Part shown: one piece after another, positions 13,140 to 23,046 of the stretch
Layout: every line of letters starts with the position of its first letter
Position numbering within the stretch: position 1 is the first letter of the stretch
Origin: Bradyrhizobium erythrophlei
GTDB lineage: Bacteria; Pseudomonadota; Alphaproteobacteria; Rhizobiales; Xanthobacteraceae
Direction of reading: 5' to 3'
NCBI RefSeq assembly: GCF_900129505.1
Contig: NZ_LT670818.1
Span: 7,659,001-7,723,000, forward strand
Length of the DNA stretch: 64,000 bases
Position numbers and translations under genes: made by a program
Notes under the pieces: model-generated
What the model was told of the DNA's origin: nothing
Seen by the model: only the letters and a program-made list of their open reading frames with translations
The model's database searches: none

Positions 13140-14615
13140 TCACCACCACCTCGCCGGCGTGAAGCGTCCGGCCGCCTGCTCGACCACCTCGCCGAGCGAG
13201 AACAGCGTCTCCTCGTCGAAGGCACGGCCGATCAGCTGCAGGCCGAGCGGCAGCCCTTGCGCGTCCTTGCCGGCGGGAACCGCGATGCCCGGCAGCCCCG
13301 CCATGTTCACTGTCACCGTGAAGATGTCGTTGAGATACATTTCCACGGGATCGGCGCCGCCCTTCTCGCCGATGCCGAATGCCGCCGACGGCGTCGCCGG
13401 CGTCAGGATCGCGTTGACGCCCTTGGCAAAGCAGTCCTCGAAATCCCGCTTGATCAGGGTCCGCACCTTCTGCGCACGCAGATAATAGGCGTCGTAATAG
13501 CCGGCCGAGAGCACATAGGTGCCGATCATGACGCGGCGGCGGACTTCGGCGCCAAAACCCTCGGCGCGGGTCACCTCATACAACTCGCCAATCGAGCGGC
13601 CGGGCACGCGCAGGCCGTAGCGCACGCCGTCATAGCGGGCCAGGTTCGACGAGGCTTCCGCCGGTGCCACGATGTAATAGGCGGGCAGCGCGTATTTGGT
13701 GTGCGGCAGCGACACTTCGACCAGTTCGGCGCCGGCTTCCTTCAGCCAGGCCGCGCCCTCGCTCCAGAGCTTTTCGATTTCCGCGGGCATGCCGTCGAGG
13801 CGATATTCCTTGGGAATGCCGATCTTCATGCCCTTGACCGATTTACCGATCGCGGCCTCGTAGTCCGGCACCGGCCGATCGACGGAAGTCGTGTCCTTGG
13901 GATCGTGCCCGGCCATCGAGCGCAGCAAGATCGCGGTGTCGCGCACAGTGCGCGCGATCGGGCCGGCCTGGTCGAGCGAGGACGCAAAGGCAACGATGCC
14001 CCAGCGCGAGCAGCGGCCATAAGTCGGCTTCAGGCCGACGGTCGCGGTGAAGGCGGCGGGCTGGCGGATCGAACCGCCGGTGTCGGTCGCGGTCGCGCCC
14101 ATGCACAACAGGGCTGCCACCGCCGAGGCCGAGCCGCCCGACGAGCCGCCGGGCACCAGGTTGGTGTTGGCGCCATCGCGCCGCCACGGATTGACCACCG
14201 GGCCGAAGCACGAGGTCTCGTTCGACGAGCCCATCGCGAATTCGTCATTGTTGAGCTTGCCGAGCATCACGGCGCCGTCGCGCCAGAGCTGCGAGGTGAT
14301 GGTGGATTCGTAAGGCGGCACGAAATTGCCGAGGATTTTCGAGCATGCGGTGGTGCGCACGTCTTTCGTGGCGAACAGGTCCTTGATGCCCAAGGGAATG
14401 CCGGCGAGCGGACCGCCCTCGCCCTTTGCGATGCTGGCATCGGCTTCGTGCGCCATGGCGCGCGCCTGGTCCGGCGTTTCCAGCACGAACGCATTGAGCA
14501 CGCGCGCGGCCTCGATCGCGGAAAGATGCGCGTCAGTCAGTTCAAGCGAGGTAAAGGATTTGTTCGCGAGGCCATCCCTGGCCTCCGCGAGCGTCAGCGA
14601 TGTCAAATCGGTCAT
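13140..14615 (-). CDS. gatA: Asp-tRNA(Asn)/Glu-tRNA(Gln) amidotransferase subunit A
   Basis: A 491-residue amidase-signature subunit that frees ammonia from glutamine for GatB. The Ser-cisSer-Lys triad elements are visible: Lys in [11 protein letters not shown], the Gly/Ser loop [14 protein letters not shown], and the nucleophile loop [12 protein letters not shown]. Length is normal. Its start codon overlaps the stop of the upstream 72-residue ORF (ATGA). Confidence 0.97.
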   Translation of the reverse strand: MTDLTSLTLAEARDGLANKSFTSLELTDAHLSAIEAARVLNAFVLETPDQARAMAHEADASIAKGEGGPLAGIPLGIKDLFATKDVRTTACSKILGNFVPPYESTITSQLWRDGAVMLGKLNNDEFAMGSSNETSCFGPVVNPWRRDGANTNLVPGGSSGGSASAVAALLCMGATATDTGGSIRQPAAFTATVGLKPTYGRCSRWGIVAFASSLDQAGPIARTVRDTAILLRSMAGHDPKDTTSVDRPVPDYEAAIGKSVKGMKIGIPKEYRLDGMPAEIEKLWSEGAAWLKEAGAELVEVSLPHTKYALPAYYIVAPAEASSNLARYDGVRYGLRVPGRSIGELYEVTRAEGFGAEVRRRVMIGTYVLSAGYYDAYYLRAQKVRTLIKRDFEDCFAKGVNAILTPATPSAAFGIGEKGGADPVEMYLNDIFTVTVNMAGLPGIAVPAGKDAQGLPLGLQLIGRAFDEETLFSLGEVVEQAAGRFTPARWW

Positions 14616-14830
14616 TTATCAACCGGGCTGCAGAAGAACGGAGACAGCGTCTTGTCGTTGGCCGGATCGTCGCGCAATTTTTTGGCATTCGCCTTGTCGG
14701 CGGCTTCGAGCTGGTCCAGCACGGCGTCCATCGCCTTGTCGGGGTCGGCGGCCTTGCCCTGCCGCTCCATCGCGTCGAGATAGTTCATATAGGCCGCATA
14801 GGCCTTTTCATCGTCGCAGAGCAGACACAT
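14612..14830 (-). CDS. Small Cys-containing protein inside the gat operon (72 aa)
   Basis: Starts [20 protein letters not shown] after GGAAATCCG and ends FFCSPVDK. It is acidic and helical, with an N-terminal CLLC pair and one C-terminal Cys that could bind a metal. The last stop base overlaps the gatA start (ATGA), and gatC ends 67 bases upstream. Not recognised as a named family. Translational coupling to gatA is the main functional clue. Confidence 0.8.
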   Translation of the reverse strand: MCLLCDDEKAYAAYMNYLDAMERQGKAADPDKAMDAVLDQLEAADKANAKKLRDDPANDKTLSPFFCSPVDK

Positions 14831-14897
14831 CGGATTTCCAGTCTCGAAACTCTTTTGTTTGTTTAGCGCGCACCGTTCGCGCGGACCGCGCCAAGAC

Positions 14898-15263
<366 letters not shown>

Positions 15264-16343
15264 TTATCGGCCTGCCATCTGGCTCATCCGCGCCAAAGCC
15301 GCGCCGGCCAGGGCCCGGGTCAGCTCGGCGGCGGGCATTTCGCGCCCCAACCGTACCGCCTGCCCGGCCCAAAGATTGGTAAAATCGACCCTGCCGAGCT
15401 TTTCCGCCGCCGCCTTCAGCGGCGCCAGGGCGGTCGCGGCATGGGGAAAAGCCGGGGCATCCGGCGAAATCGGGCCAACCTCACGCATCACACGGTTGGC
15501 GACCCCGCGCGCCGGGCGGCCGGTCATCACATTGGTGATCACGGTGGCATCGTCCGGCGCCTGGGCAAGCGCCACCCGCGCAGGCGCACTGACCCTGGAT
15601 TCCGGGCAGCGCAGATAGGCGGTGCCGATCTGCACCCCGGCCGCGCCCAGCGCGAACGCCGCCGCGATGCCCCGCCCGTCGGCGATGCCACCCGCGGCAA
15701 TCACCGGGACCTTCACGGCATCGACGACCTGCGGCACCAGCGCGAAGGTGCCGGGCTGCTCGGCGATATTCTCGGTGAGGAACATGCCCCGATGGCCGCC
15801 GGCTTCCGCGCCTTGCGCGATGATAACGTCGGCGCCGTTCTCCTCGAGCCAGATCGCCTCTTTCACGATGGTCGCCGACGACATCACGATGCAGCCGGCC
15901 GCCTTGACGCGCTCGAGCAGCGCCTGTCCCGGCAGGCCGAAATGGAAGCTGACGACTTCCGGCTTCAGCTCCTCGACCAAACCGCACATCGCGGCGTCGA
16001 ACGGCGCGCGGTTGGCGGCGTTGATGGGCGCCGCCGGGTCGACCCCGAACTCTTCGTAATAAGCCGCAAGCCGCTGCTTCCATCCGGCCTCGCGTTTTGC
16101 GTCGGCATCGGCCGGCGTGTGGCAAAAGAAGTTCATGTTGACCGGGGCCGAGACACGTTGCCGGAAGATGTTGACCTGTTCGCGCGCCTTCTCCACCGAC
16201 AGCATCGCACACGGCAGCGAGCCGAGCGCGCCACCCTCCGCCGCGGCGATCATCAGTTCGGCATTCATCACGCCGGCCATCGGCGCCAGCACGATGGGGA
16301 ATTCAGTCTCGAAAAGCTCGATAAGTCGTCGGTCCGGCCACAT
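15264..16343 (-). CDS. NAD(P)H-dependent flavin oxidoreductase / nitronate monooxygenase family
   Basis: A 359-residue FMN-binding TIM barrel of the 2-nitropropane dioxygenase group. Markers are PIVLAPMAGVMNAEL at the N-terminus, a central AEAGGHRGMF loop carrying the family His, and PVIAAGGIADGRGIAAA with GAAGVQIGTAYLRCPES for phosphate and flavin binding. I start it at ATG 16343, directly before the conserved PDRR.IELF; ATG 16385 in the same frame is possible. True substrate is unknown: members oxidise nitronates or act as quinone or enoyl reductases. Confidence 0.88.
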   Translation of the reverse strand: MWPDRRLIELFETEFPIVLAPMAGVMNAELMIAAAEGGALGSLPCAMLSVEKAREQVNIFRQRVSAPVNMNFFCHTPADADAKREAGWKQRLAAYYEEFGVDPAAPINAANRAPFDAAMCGLVEELKPEVVSFHFGLPGQALLERVKAAGCIVMSSATIVKEAIWLEENGADVIIAQGAEAGGHRGMFLTENIAEQPGTFALVPQVVDAVKVPVIAAGGIADGRGIAAAFALGAAGVQIGTAYLRCPESRVSAPARVALAQAPDDATVITNVMTGRPARGVANRVMREVGPISPDAPAFPHAATALAPLKAAAEKLGRVDFTNLWAGQAVRLGREMPAAELTRALAGAALARMSQMAGR

Positions 16344-16522
16344 GATCAGCTTTATCCGTGAGATTTGGGGAACGGGCGCAGGCATCGTTGCGGTGGCCGC
16401 CTTTACATTAACACCGCCGAAGCCCGAATAGCCATGCATCCGGGCCCCCAGCCTTCCCCCGCCGCGGCAGACCAGCCCTTGACGCTTTGCAGGGATCGCC
16501 GGCCGCGTGGTATGCGAGCGCG

Positions 16523-17005
16523 ATGGCTGCCCTCATTCTCCCCCTGATCGGAGCTGCCGCGCACTGGCCTCCGCGCGGCGCGCTGGTCGGGCTCGATCTG
16601 GGCACCAAGACCATCGGGGTCGCGGTCTCCGACCCCGACCGGCGGCTGGCGACCGGTGTCGAGACCATCCAGCGCAAGGCGTTCAAGGCCGACGCCGCCC
16701 GCCTGTTGGCCATCGCCGCCGAGCGCAACGCGGTCGGCTTCGTGCTCGGCCTGCCCATCAACATGGACGCCAGCGAGGGACCGCGGGCACAATCCACCCG
16801 TGCCTTCGCCCGTAATTTCTCCAAACTCACCGATCTCGCCATCGCCCTCTGGGACGAGCGGCTTTCGACCGCGGCGGTCGAACGCGAACTGATCGGCATG
16901 GACATGAGCCGCGCCCGCCGCGCCGAGGTGATCGACGAGCACGCCGCGATCTTCATCCTGCAGGGCGCGCTGGACCGGCTGGGAAATTTGCGCGACACGC
17001 GCTGA
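16523..17005 (+). CDS. ruvX: Putative pre-16S rRNA nuclease / Holliday-junction resolvase-like RuvX (YqgF)
   Basis: A 160-residue RNase H-fold protein. Motifs: GLDLGTKTIGVAVSD with the first catalytic Asp, VLGLPINMDASEGPRA, LWDERLSTAAVERELI with the Glu, and IDEHAAIFILQ with the last Asp. The start at 16523 keeps a short hydrophobic lead-in; an earlier ATG at 16487 is in frame but without a better signal. Divergent from the flavin oxidoreductase. Confidence 0.93.
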   Translation: MAALILPLIGAAAHWPPRGALVGLDLGTKTIGVAVSDPDRRLATGVETIQRKAFKADAARLLAIAAERNAVGFVLGLPINMDASEGPRAQSTRAFARNFSKLTDLAIALWDERLSTAAVERELIGMDMSRARRAEVIDEHAAIFILQGALDRLGNLRDTR

Positions 17006-17022
17006 CACCCCCAAGTTCGTCT

Positions 17023-17090
17023 TTGCGAGCGAAGCGAAGCAATCCAGCTTTCTTGATTGTTGGGCTATGGTTGCTTCGCTTCGCTCGCAA
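17023..17090. repeat. Palindromic intergenic repeat, GCGAAGCGAAGCAA type
   Basis: Perfect 20-bp inverted arms (17023-17042 and 17071-17090, TTGCGAGCGAAGCGAAGCAA and its complement) around a 28-base spacer. A related copy lies at 51408-51482. It sits between two convergent genes and could act as a terminator. Confidence 0.85.
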
Positions 17091-17107
17091 TGACGACATA
17101 ACGACTT

Positions 17108-17890
17108 CTACCCGTGCCCCGCCAGCATGATGGTCTGCGCTACCGCGGCCAGATTGTTGAGGCCGTGCACGAAGATCGTCAGCCAGGTCGAATTGAAGCG
17201 GTAGCGGAGATAGCCCAGCAGCAGCCCGATCGAAAACACCTCGCCGAAGAAGAACCAGTCATATTGCAGATGCAGCGCGGTCCACACGATCGACGACAGC
17301 AGGATGGCGCCGGGTACGCGGAGAAAGGATTCCGACCAGCCGCGGTAGAGAAAGCCGCGCGCGAACAATTCCTCCGACACCGGTGCCGCGACGCAGAACG
17401 CGATCACCAAAAGCCACAACGCGCCGTCGGCGCGCGCCGACTGCAGCACGTCCCCCATGAAGCCCGGCGAGACCTCGCGCCCCGTCGCGCGCGACACCGC
17501 GTCCCATCCCATCACGAGAACGCCGAGTGCGACGCCGCCGATGACGAAATTGACCCACGAAGTTCCGCGCAAAGCGAGATAGTCGGCAAACGGCGTGCCC
17601 GAGATGCGGATCGCGAGCCACAGCGCGACGAGCACCGCGGGCAGCCCCGCGATCACCGAGAGCGAGATCGTCAGGCCGCCGCCGACGACATGGATCGCGG
17701 CGGCCACGTCGATGGGCCCTTCGCGCCGCAACACGAACCAGAGCACGACAGCCATCTGCCCCGCGAACATCGCGGCGAAGACCAGAAGGCCCCACAGTGT
17801 GGTGCCCCAGAATTTCCAGACGCGTGGCGGGCGTTGGGTGGGGATGACCGACGTAGACGCGGCGGGGCTTGCGGGATCGAGAGAGTCCAT
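17108..17890 (-). CDS. CPBP-family intramembrane metalloprotease
   Basis: A 260-residue membrane protein with about six to eight hydrophobic segments. The three CPBP motifs are present: EELFARGF (EExxxR) near residue 185, then a conserved His in WTALHLQYDWF, and VHGLNNLAA near the end. These form the glutamic-type active site of the CAAX-protease/bacteriocin-processing (Rce1/MmrB) family. The start at 17890 follows CCAGGTA; the longer upstream frame has no membrane character. Substrate not known. Confidence 0.88.
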   Translation of the reverse strand: MDSLDPASPAASTSVIPTQRPPRVWKFWGTTLWGLLVFAAMFAGQMAVVLWFVLRREGPIDVAAAIHVVGGGLTISLSVIAGLPAVLVALWLAIRISGTPFADYLALRGTSWVNFVIGGVALGVLVMGWDAVSRATGREVSPGFMGDVLQSARADGALWLLVIAFCVAAPVSEELFARGFLYRGWSESFLRVPGAILLSSIVWTALHLQYDWFFFGEVFSIGLLLGYLRYRFNSTWLTIFVHGLNNLAAVAQTIMLAGHG

Positions 17891-17948
17891 TACCTGGCTT
17901 TCATTGTTGGTTTTCGTCGTGCCCCGCCGTGACGGGATAGACTGTCCG

Positions 17949-19592
17949 TCAGGGCAGCGTCCGGCCCAGCAACGTCCTGATGTCACTGGAAGCGACATCG
18001 ACCGCGCCGTACATGCTGCCGTGATTCTGGGCAAGCCGCGTCCGCGCGAACAATTCGGCGTGATGCGGCGAAACTTTGTTCAACGCAGCCGCAGCCGCCA
18101 GCAGCGCCAGCTTCTCGACCGCGAGCCGCGCCACGCGCTCGCTGTCCGGCCTGCGGAAGGCCTTGCCGATGAACGTCACCACGTCGCCGGCGCCGGACAG
18201 GCCGCTGGTTTCGCCGGCAAGCTGCTGCAGGACCGCGCTTGCCGCCTCGACCTCGCGCGACAGCGCCCGCAGCACGTCCAGGCACATCACATTGCCCGAG
18301 CCTTCCCAGATCGCGTTGACCGGGGATTCACGGTAATGCCGCGCCAAAATACCCTCCTCGACATAGCCATTGCCGCCGAGACACTCCATCGCCTCGTAGA
18401 GAAATCCCGGTGCGCTCTTGCACACCCAGTATTTGATGGCGGGCGTCAGCAGCCGCATGTACGCCGCCTCGTTCTGGTCGTGCGGCGCCTGGTCAAACGA
18501 ACGGCACAGCCGCATCACCAGCGCGATCGAGGCCTCGGCATGCAGCGCCATGTCCGACAGCACCGCCTGCATCAGCGGCTGATCGGCGAGATGCTTCTGG
18601 AACACGCTGCGGTGCCTGGAGTGATGCAGCGCATGCGCGAGGCCCGACCGCATCAGGCCGGCGGAAGCGATCGCGCAATCCTGCCGCGTCAACTGCACCA
18701 TCTGGATGATGGTGCGGATGCCCTTGCCCTCGTCGCCGACCCGCACCCCGTAAGCGCCGACGAACTCCACTTCGGACGAGGCATTGGAGCGGTTGCCGAG
18801 CTTGTCCTTCAGGCGCTGGAACTGGATCGCGTTGATCGATCCGTCGGGGCGAAAGCGCGGCATGAAGAAGCAGGTGAGGCCTTTGTCTGCCTGCGCCAGC
18901 ACCAGGAAGGCGTCGCACATCGGTGCCGACATGAACCATTTATGCCCGGTGATGCGATAGGCATCGCCGTCGCGCTCCGCGCGCGTCATGTTGGAACGCA
19001 CGTCGGTGCCGCCCTGCTTCTCGGTCATGCCCATGCCGAGCGTCATGCCCCGCTTGGTCCACCACGGCGCGAAGGAGGGATCATAGGCGCGGGTCGAGAT
19101 CACCGACATCAGTTTCGTCAGCAGATCCGGCTGCGCCGCCAGCGCCGCCACCGAGGCACGCGTCATGGTGATCGGACACAGATGCCCGGTCTCGACTTGC
19201 GAAGCCATATAGAATTTGGCCGCGCGCACCACTTCGGCCGCATTGCCGGCCGGCTTGCCGTCCACGGTCCAGGTCGAGTTGTGAATGCCGGCGTAGGCGC
19301 TGCGCGCCATCACTTCGTGATAGGCGGGATGAAACTCGACCTCGTCGCGCCGGTTGCCGCGGGAATCGAAGGTGCGCAGTTTCGGCGTGTTCTCGTTGGC
19401 AATGCGGCCGCGCTCGGCCATAGCAGCCGAACCCCAGTGCTGGCCGAACTCGGAAAGTTCCTTTTGCGCATGCGCCCCGCCATTGGCCGTAACCGATTCC
19501 ATCAACGGCCGGTCCACCGCGAACAGATCCACGTCTTCGAACGGCGGCGACTGGTTGAACACTTCGTGGGTCGCGAATGTCGCTTGAGTCAT
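17949..19592 (-). CDS. aidB: AidB-like acyl-CoA dehydrogenase
   Basis: A 547-residue flavoprotein of the acyl-CoA dehydrogenase fold, with the length and N-terminus of E. coli AidB (HEVFNQSPPFEDVDLFA...). The central region MGMTEKQGGTDVRSNMT and HKWFMSAPMCDAFLVLA form the FAD/substrate pocket; ECLGGNGYVEEGILARHYRE is the C-terminal signature (here M-ECLGGNGYVE). AidB binds DNA and is induced with the adaptive response to alkylation, and may destroy alkylating agents; the E. coli protein lacks strong dehydrogenase activity. Other acyl-CoA dehydrogenases remain possible. Confidence 0.85.
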   Translation of the reverse strand: MTQATFATHEVFNQSPPFEDVDLFAVDRPLMESVTANGGAHAQKELSEFGQHWGSAAMAERGRIANENTPKLRTFDSRGNRRDEVEFHPAYHEVMARSAYAGIHNSTWTVDGKPAGNAAEVVRAAKFYMASQVETGHLCPITMTRASVAALAAQPDLLTKLMSVISTRAYDPSFAPWWTKRGMTLGMGMTEKQGGTDVRSNMTRAERDGDAYRITGHKWFMSAPMCDAFLVLAQADKGLTCFFMPRFRPDGSINAIQFQRLKDKLGNRSNASSEVEFVGAYGVRVGDEGKGIRTIIQMVQLTRQDCAIASAGLMRSGLAHALHHSRHRSVFQKHLADQPLMQAVLSDMALHAEASIALVMRLCRSFDQAPHDQNEAAYMRLLTPAIKYWVCKSAPGFLYEAMECLGGNGYVEEGILARHYRESPVNAIWEGSGNVMCLDVLRALSREVEAASAVLQQLAGETSGLSGAGDVVTFIGKAFRRPDSERVARLAVEKLALLAAAAALNKVSPHHAELFARTRLAQNHGSMYGAVDVASSDIRTLLGRTLP

Positions 19593-19680
19593 GGGCTACG
19601 TCCGGCTGTCGAATAGACGAGGAATTGGGGTAAGGTCAGGCGACAGGCTGTAGCCTTTCACCCCGATCGCACGCTTTGTT

Positions 19681-20442
19681 CTACCTCAACCGCTTTGTGA
19701 TCGGAAAATCATACGCGGGCCCGCCGGCCCCCGGCAGCGAAAAATGCCACCACTCCTTGGAATAATTTACAAAACCTTGCTTCGCCATGACAGCAACCAG
19801 CGCGTTGCGCCAGCGGCGCTGGGCTGATGTGATGGAAGTGGCCGCGGTGTGCGCCTTGAGGTCGGAACAGTCGTAGCCGGTGCCCATATCGACACTGCCC
19901 TCCGGGGCGCGCGCGTCCGCCGGCGCGGTGCAGTCGGCATAGGCCTTGCCGGGATCGAACGCCCCTGAATTGTCGGCCGTGAGGTCGACCAGGGTCAGGT
20001 CGACCGCGGCGCCGGTGGAATGGCCGGAATGCTCGGCGATATAGCCCAAACGAAACAGATCCTTCTTGCCGAATGCCGGATTATACCGCCGCTCGGCGGG
20101 CGTCTCCCGGCCGTTCTGTGCCCACAGCACCATGTCGTGCACCGCGCGCGCCGGGCGGTAGCAATCCAGCATTTTCAGCGACAGCTTTTGCGGGCTAAGT
20201 TCCTGCTGGGCGCGCTTGAGCGCCAGTCCGACCTCCCGTTTCACCACGCATTCGGCACCCTCGTAGCCGGAAAGCGTCCGGCCGACGAAATTATTGGCCC
20301 CGGCATAGCGGATGTCCTGGAGGATGGACGGATCGATATCGCGCAGGAAGACGAAACCGCCGGGCGGACTCTGGGCGCTGGCCGGGTTCGCGAGCGCCAA
20401 CGCCGTTAACAGGATCCGAGTAAACCATTTCAAACTGCGCAT
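19681..20442 (-). CDS. Secreted D-alanyl-D-alanine dipeptidase (VanX/DdpX type)
   Basis: A 253-residue zinc peptidase of family M15D. It has a signal peptide (MRSLKWFTRILLTALALANPASA). Zinc and catalytic motifs: LDCYRPARAVHDM with the conserved Arg, SGHSTGAAVD (HxxxxxxD), and KEWWHFSL (ExxH). Such enzymes split D-Ala-D-Ala released in the periplasm for recycling; this need not mean vancomycin resistance, since no vanH/vanA neighbours are present. Transcribed divergently from pyrB. Confidence 0.9.
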   Translation of the reverse strand: MRSLKWFTRILLTALALANPASAQSPPGGFVFLRDIDPSILQDIRYAGANNFVGRTLSGYEGAECVVKREVGLALKRAQQELSPQKLSLKMLDCYRPARAVHDMVLWAQNGRETPAERRYNPAFGKKDLFRLGYIAEHSGHSTGAAVDLTLVDLTADNSGAFDPGKAYADCTAPADARAPEGSVDMGTGYDCSDLKAHTAATSITSAQRRWRNALVAVMAKQGFVNYSKEWWHFSLPGAGGPAYDFPITKRLR

Positions 20443-20581
20443 TCCCTAGGGGTTGGCGATCCAATCGCGGCCACTTTGCGGCGTCCGCGTTTACCGTGCT
20501 TCCGACAGATTAGGGGATAACTCGGCAGCCTTCTATTCGCCCTTGCCCCCCGCGCCATCCGTGCCTATAGCTCTCGTTTTA

Positions 20582-21535
20582 ATGACCCCTGCATCGAAAT
20601 CGACCTTCGTCCTCGGTCACCGGCACCTGCTGGGAATCGAGGGGCTTTCCGCTGCCGATATTACCGGCCTGCTCGACCTTTCCGAGGAATACGTCGAGCT
20701 CAACCGCCAGGTCGACAAGAAGCGCACCTCCTTGCGCGGCCGCACCCAGATCAACCTGTTCTTCGAAGCCTCGACCCGGACCCAGTCCTCGTTCGAACTG
20801 GCGGGAAAACGGCTGGGCGCCGACGTCATGAACATGTCGGTGTCCTCCTCCTCGATCCGCAAGGGCGAGACGCTGATGGACACCGCGGTGACGCTGAACG
20901 CCATGCATCCGGACATCTTGGTGGTGCGGCACCATGCCTCCGGCGCGGTGGAACTGTTGGCGCGCAAGGTCGACGGTTCCGTGATCAATGCCGGCGACGG
21001 CGTCCACGAGCACCCGACCCAGGCGCTGCTCGACGCGCTGACCATCCGCCGCAACAAGGGCCGGCTCGAGGGGCTCGTCATCGCGATCTGCGGCGACGTC
21101 ATGCATTCGCGGGTGGCCCGTTCCAATATCCTTTTGCTCAATGCCATGGGCGCCCGCGTCCGCGTGGTCGCGCCCTCCACACTGCTGCCGCGCGGCATCG
21201 AGCGAATGGGAGTCGAGGTCGCCCGCGACATGCGCGAGGGCCTCAATGGTGCCGACATCGTGATGATGCTGCGGCTGCAGCGCGAGCGCATGAACGGCTC
21301 GTTCGTGCCGTCGACCCAGGAATACTTTCACTATTTTGGCCTCGACCAGAAGAAACTGGCCTATGCTAAACCCGACGCGCTGGTGATGCATCCGGGGCCG
21401 ATGAACCGCGGCGTCGAGATCGATTCGATCGTGGCGGACGGGGCGCAGTCGCTGATCCGCGAACAGGTGGAAATGGGAGTGGCGGTGCGGATGGCGGTGC
21501 TCGAAGCGCTCGCCCGCAACCTGCCGAACGCGTGA
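20582..21535 (+). CDS. pyrB: Aspartate carbamoyltransferase catalytic subunit
   Basis: A 317-residue enzyme of pyrimidine synthesis, joining carbamoyl phosphate and aspartate. Motifs: [20 protein letters not shown] (carbamoyl-phosphate loop), [32 protein letters not shown] and [15 protein letters not shown] 20582 matches the usual N-terminus; the upstream extension is non-coding leader. pyrC follows after four bases, so the two are an operon. Confidence 0.97.
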   Translation: MTPASKSTFVLGHRHLLGIEGLSAADITGLLDLSEEYVELNRQVDKKRTSLRGRTQINLFFEASTRTQSSFELAGKRLGADVMNMSVSSSSIRKGETLMDTAVTLNAMHPDILVVRHHASGAVELLARKVDGSVINAGDGVHEHPTQALLDALTIRRNKGRLEGLVIAICGDVMHSRVARSNILLLNAMGARVRVVAPSTLLPRGIERMGVEVARDMREGLNGADIVMMLRLQRERMNGSFVPSTQEYFHYFGLDQKKLAYAKPDALVMHPGPMNRGVEIDSIVADGAQSLIREQVEMGVAVRMAVLEALARNLPNA

Positions 21536-21539
21536 CATC

Positions 21540-22841
21540 ATGCTGACCGACCGCCGCCCGATCCTGCTCGCCAACGCCCGCCTGATCGATCCCTCGCGCG
21601 ATTTCGACGGCATCGGCGACGTGCTGATCGCCGACGGCACCATCCGCGAAAGCCGGCGCGGCATTGGTGCTGCCGGCGTTCCCGAGGGCACCGACATCAT
21701 CAATTGCGCCGGCAAGATCATAGCCCCCGGCCTGATCGACATGCGCGCCTTCGTCGGCGAGCCCGGCGCCAGCCACCGCGAAACCTTTGCCTCCGCAAGC
21801 CAGGCCGCGGCGACCGGCGGTATCACCACCATCATCTGCCAGCCCGATACCTCGCCGGTGATCGACAATTCCGCGACGGTCGATTTTGTCCTGCGCCGCG
21901 CCCGCGATACTGCGATCGTCAACATCCACCCGATGGCGGCGCTGACAAAGGGCATGGGCGGCGAGGAAATGACCGAGATCGGCCTGTTGAAGGCCGCCGG
22001 CGCCGTCGCCTTCACCGACGGCGACAGAAGCGTCACCAATGCGCAGGTGATGCGCCGGGCGCTGACCTACGCGCGCGACTTCGACGCGCTGATCGTGCAT
22101 CACACCGAAGACCCGCATCTGGTCGGCGAAGGCGTCATGAACGAGGGCGAATTCGCCGCAAGGCTGGGACTGGTCGGCATTCCCGACGCCGCCGAGACCA
22201 TCATGCTGGAGCGCGACATGCGTCTCGTCGCGCTGACCGGCGGGCGCTATCACGCGGCGTCGCTGAGCTGCATCGGCTCGCTGGAAATCCTGAAGCGCGC
22301 GCGGGACGCAGGCCTTGCGGTCTCAGCCTCGGTCTCGATCAATCATGTGACCCTGAACGAAAACGACATCGGTCCCTACCGGACATTCCTGAAACTATCA
22401 CCGCCGCTGCGCACCGAGGACGACCGGCTGGCGCTGGTTGAAGCCGTCGCCTCCGGCCTGATCGACGTCATCATGTCCGACCACAATCCGCAGGACGTCG
22501 AGGTGAAGCGGCTGCCGTTCGCAGAAGCGGCTTCCGGCGCGATCGGCCTGCAGACCATGCTGCCGGCGGCGCTTCGGTTGATCCACAATGGCGCCATGGA
22601 TTTCAAGACGCTGATCCGCGCAATGTCGACGCGCCCGGCCGAACTGTTGGGCCTGCCCGGCGGCACGCTACGGGCTGGTTCGCCCGCCGACATCATCGTG
22701 ATCGACGCCGATACGCCCTGGGTGCTCGATCCCGTCGATATCAAGTCACAATGCAAGAATACGCCGTTCGACGAGGCGCGGTTCTCGGGCCGCGTGGTGC
22801 GCACGATCGTCAGCGGACGGACCGTCTACGAGCACGTCTGA
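21540..22841 (+). CDS. pyrC: Dihydroorotase-like protein, probably the inactive partner of PyrB
   Basis: A 433-residue amidohydrolase of the class I dihydroorotase family. Where active enzymes have the metal motif DxHxHLREPG, this protein has LIDMRAFVGEPG: both His are lost, and the Arg of REPG is Gly. Other positions (HHTEDPHL, GRYHAASLS, SDHNPQDVE) are only partly kept. Pseudomonas and relatives carry such a PyrC-prime, which is inactive but needed to assemble the dodecameric aspartate transcarbamoylase. Adjacency to pyrB fits that role, which predicts a functional pyrC elsewhere. Confidence 0.87.
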   Translation: MLTDRRPILLANARLIDPSRDFDGIGDVLIADGTIRESRRGIGAAGVPEGTDIINCAGKIIAPGLIDMRAFVGEPGASHRETFASASQAAATGGITTIICQPDTSPVIDNSATVDFVLRRARDTAIVNIHPMAALTKGMGGEEMTEIGLLKAAGAVAFTDGDRSVTNAQVMRRALTYARDFDALIVHHTEDPHLVGEGVMNEGEFAARLGLVGIPDAAETIMLERDMRLVALTGGRYHAASLSCIGSLEILKRARDAGLAVSASVSINHVTLNENDIGPYRTFLKLSPPLRTEDDRLALVEAVASGLIDVIMSDHNPQDVEVKRLPFAEAASGAIGLQTMLPAALRLIHNGAMDFKTLIRAMSTRPAELLGLPGGTLRAGSPADIIVIDADTPWVLDPVDIKSQCKNTPFDEARFSGRVVRTIVSGRTVYEHV

Positions 22842-22874
22842 TATCGTGAAATCCGGATGGGAACGGTGGCGCGG

Positions 22875-22982
22875 TCAATGGGGATAGATTTGAGCGAGCG
22901 CTTCCAATGATATCCCGACCAGGGCTGCCGCGAGATAAAGACTGAAGAAGATCAGGCTAAATCGGGTGCGCACGTAAGGCAT
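22875..22982 (-). CDS. 35-residue single-span membrane microprotein
   Basis: MPYVRTRFSLIFFSLYLAAA begins a hydrophobic segment (about 8-24) that ends GISLEALAQIYPH. GGGAG precedes the ATG by six bases. Basic N-terminus and one membrane helix suggest an inner-membrane microprotein with the C-terminus outside. It lies antisense to nothing, between pyrC and plsY, and is too short for usual gene calls. Confidence 0.6.
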   Translation of the reverse strand: MPYVRTRFSLIFFSLYLAAALVGISLEALAQIYPH

Positions 22983-23046
22983 GACAATCTCCCGTCGGTG
23001 AGAAATCACCATGCGGATTTATGGTTAACAATTCCTTGATCCGCGG

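Noticed and set aside
17595..19616. 2-kb plus-strand frame across the CPBP and AidB genes
   Set aside because: It crosses two real minus-strand genes and their gap and has shadow composition.
19681..20442. VanX-type dipeptidase as a vancomycin-resistance cluster
   Set aside because: No vanA, vanH or vanRS neighbours; a recycling role is more likely.
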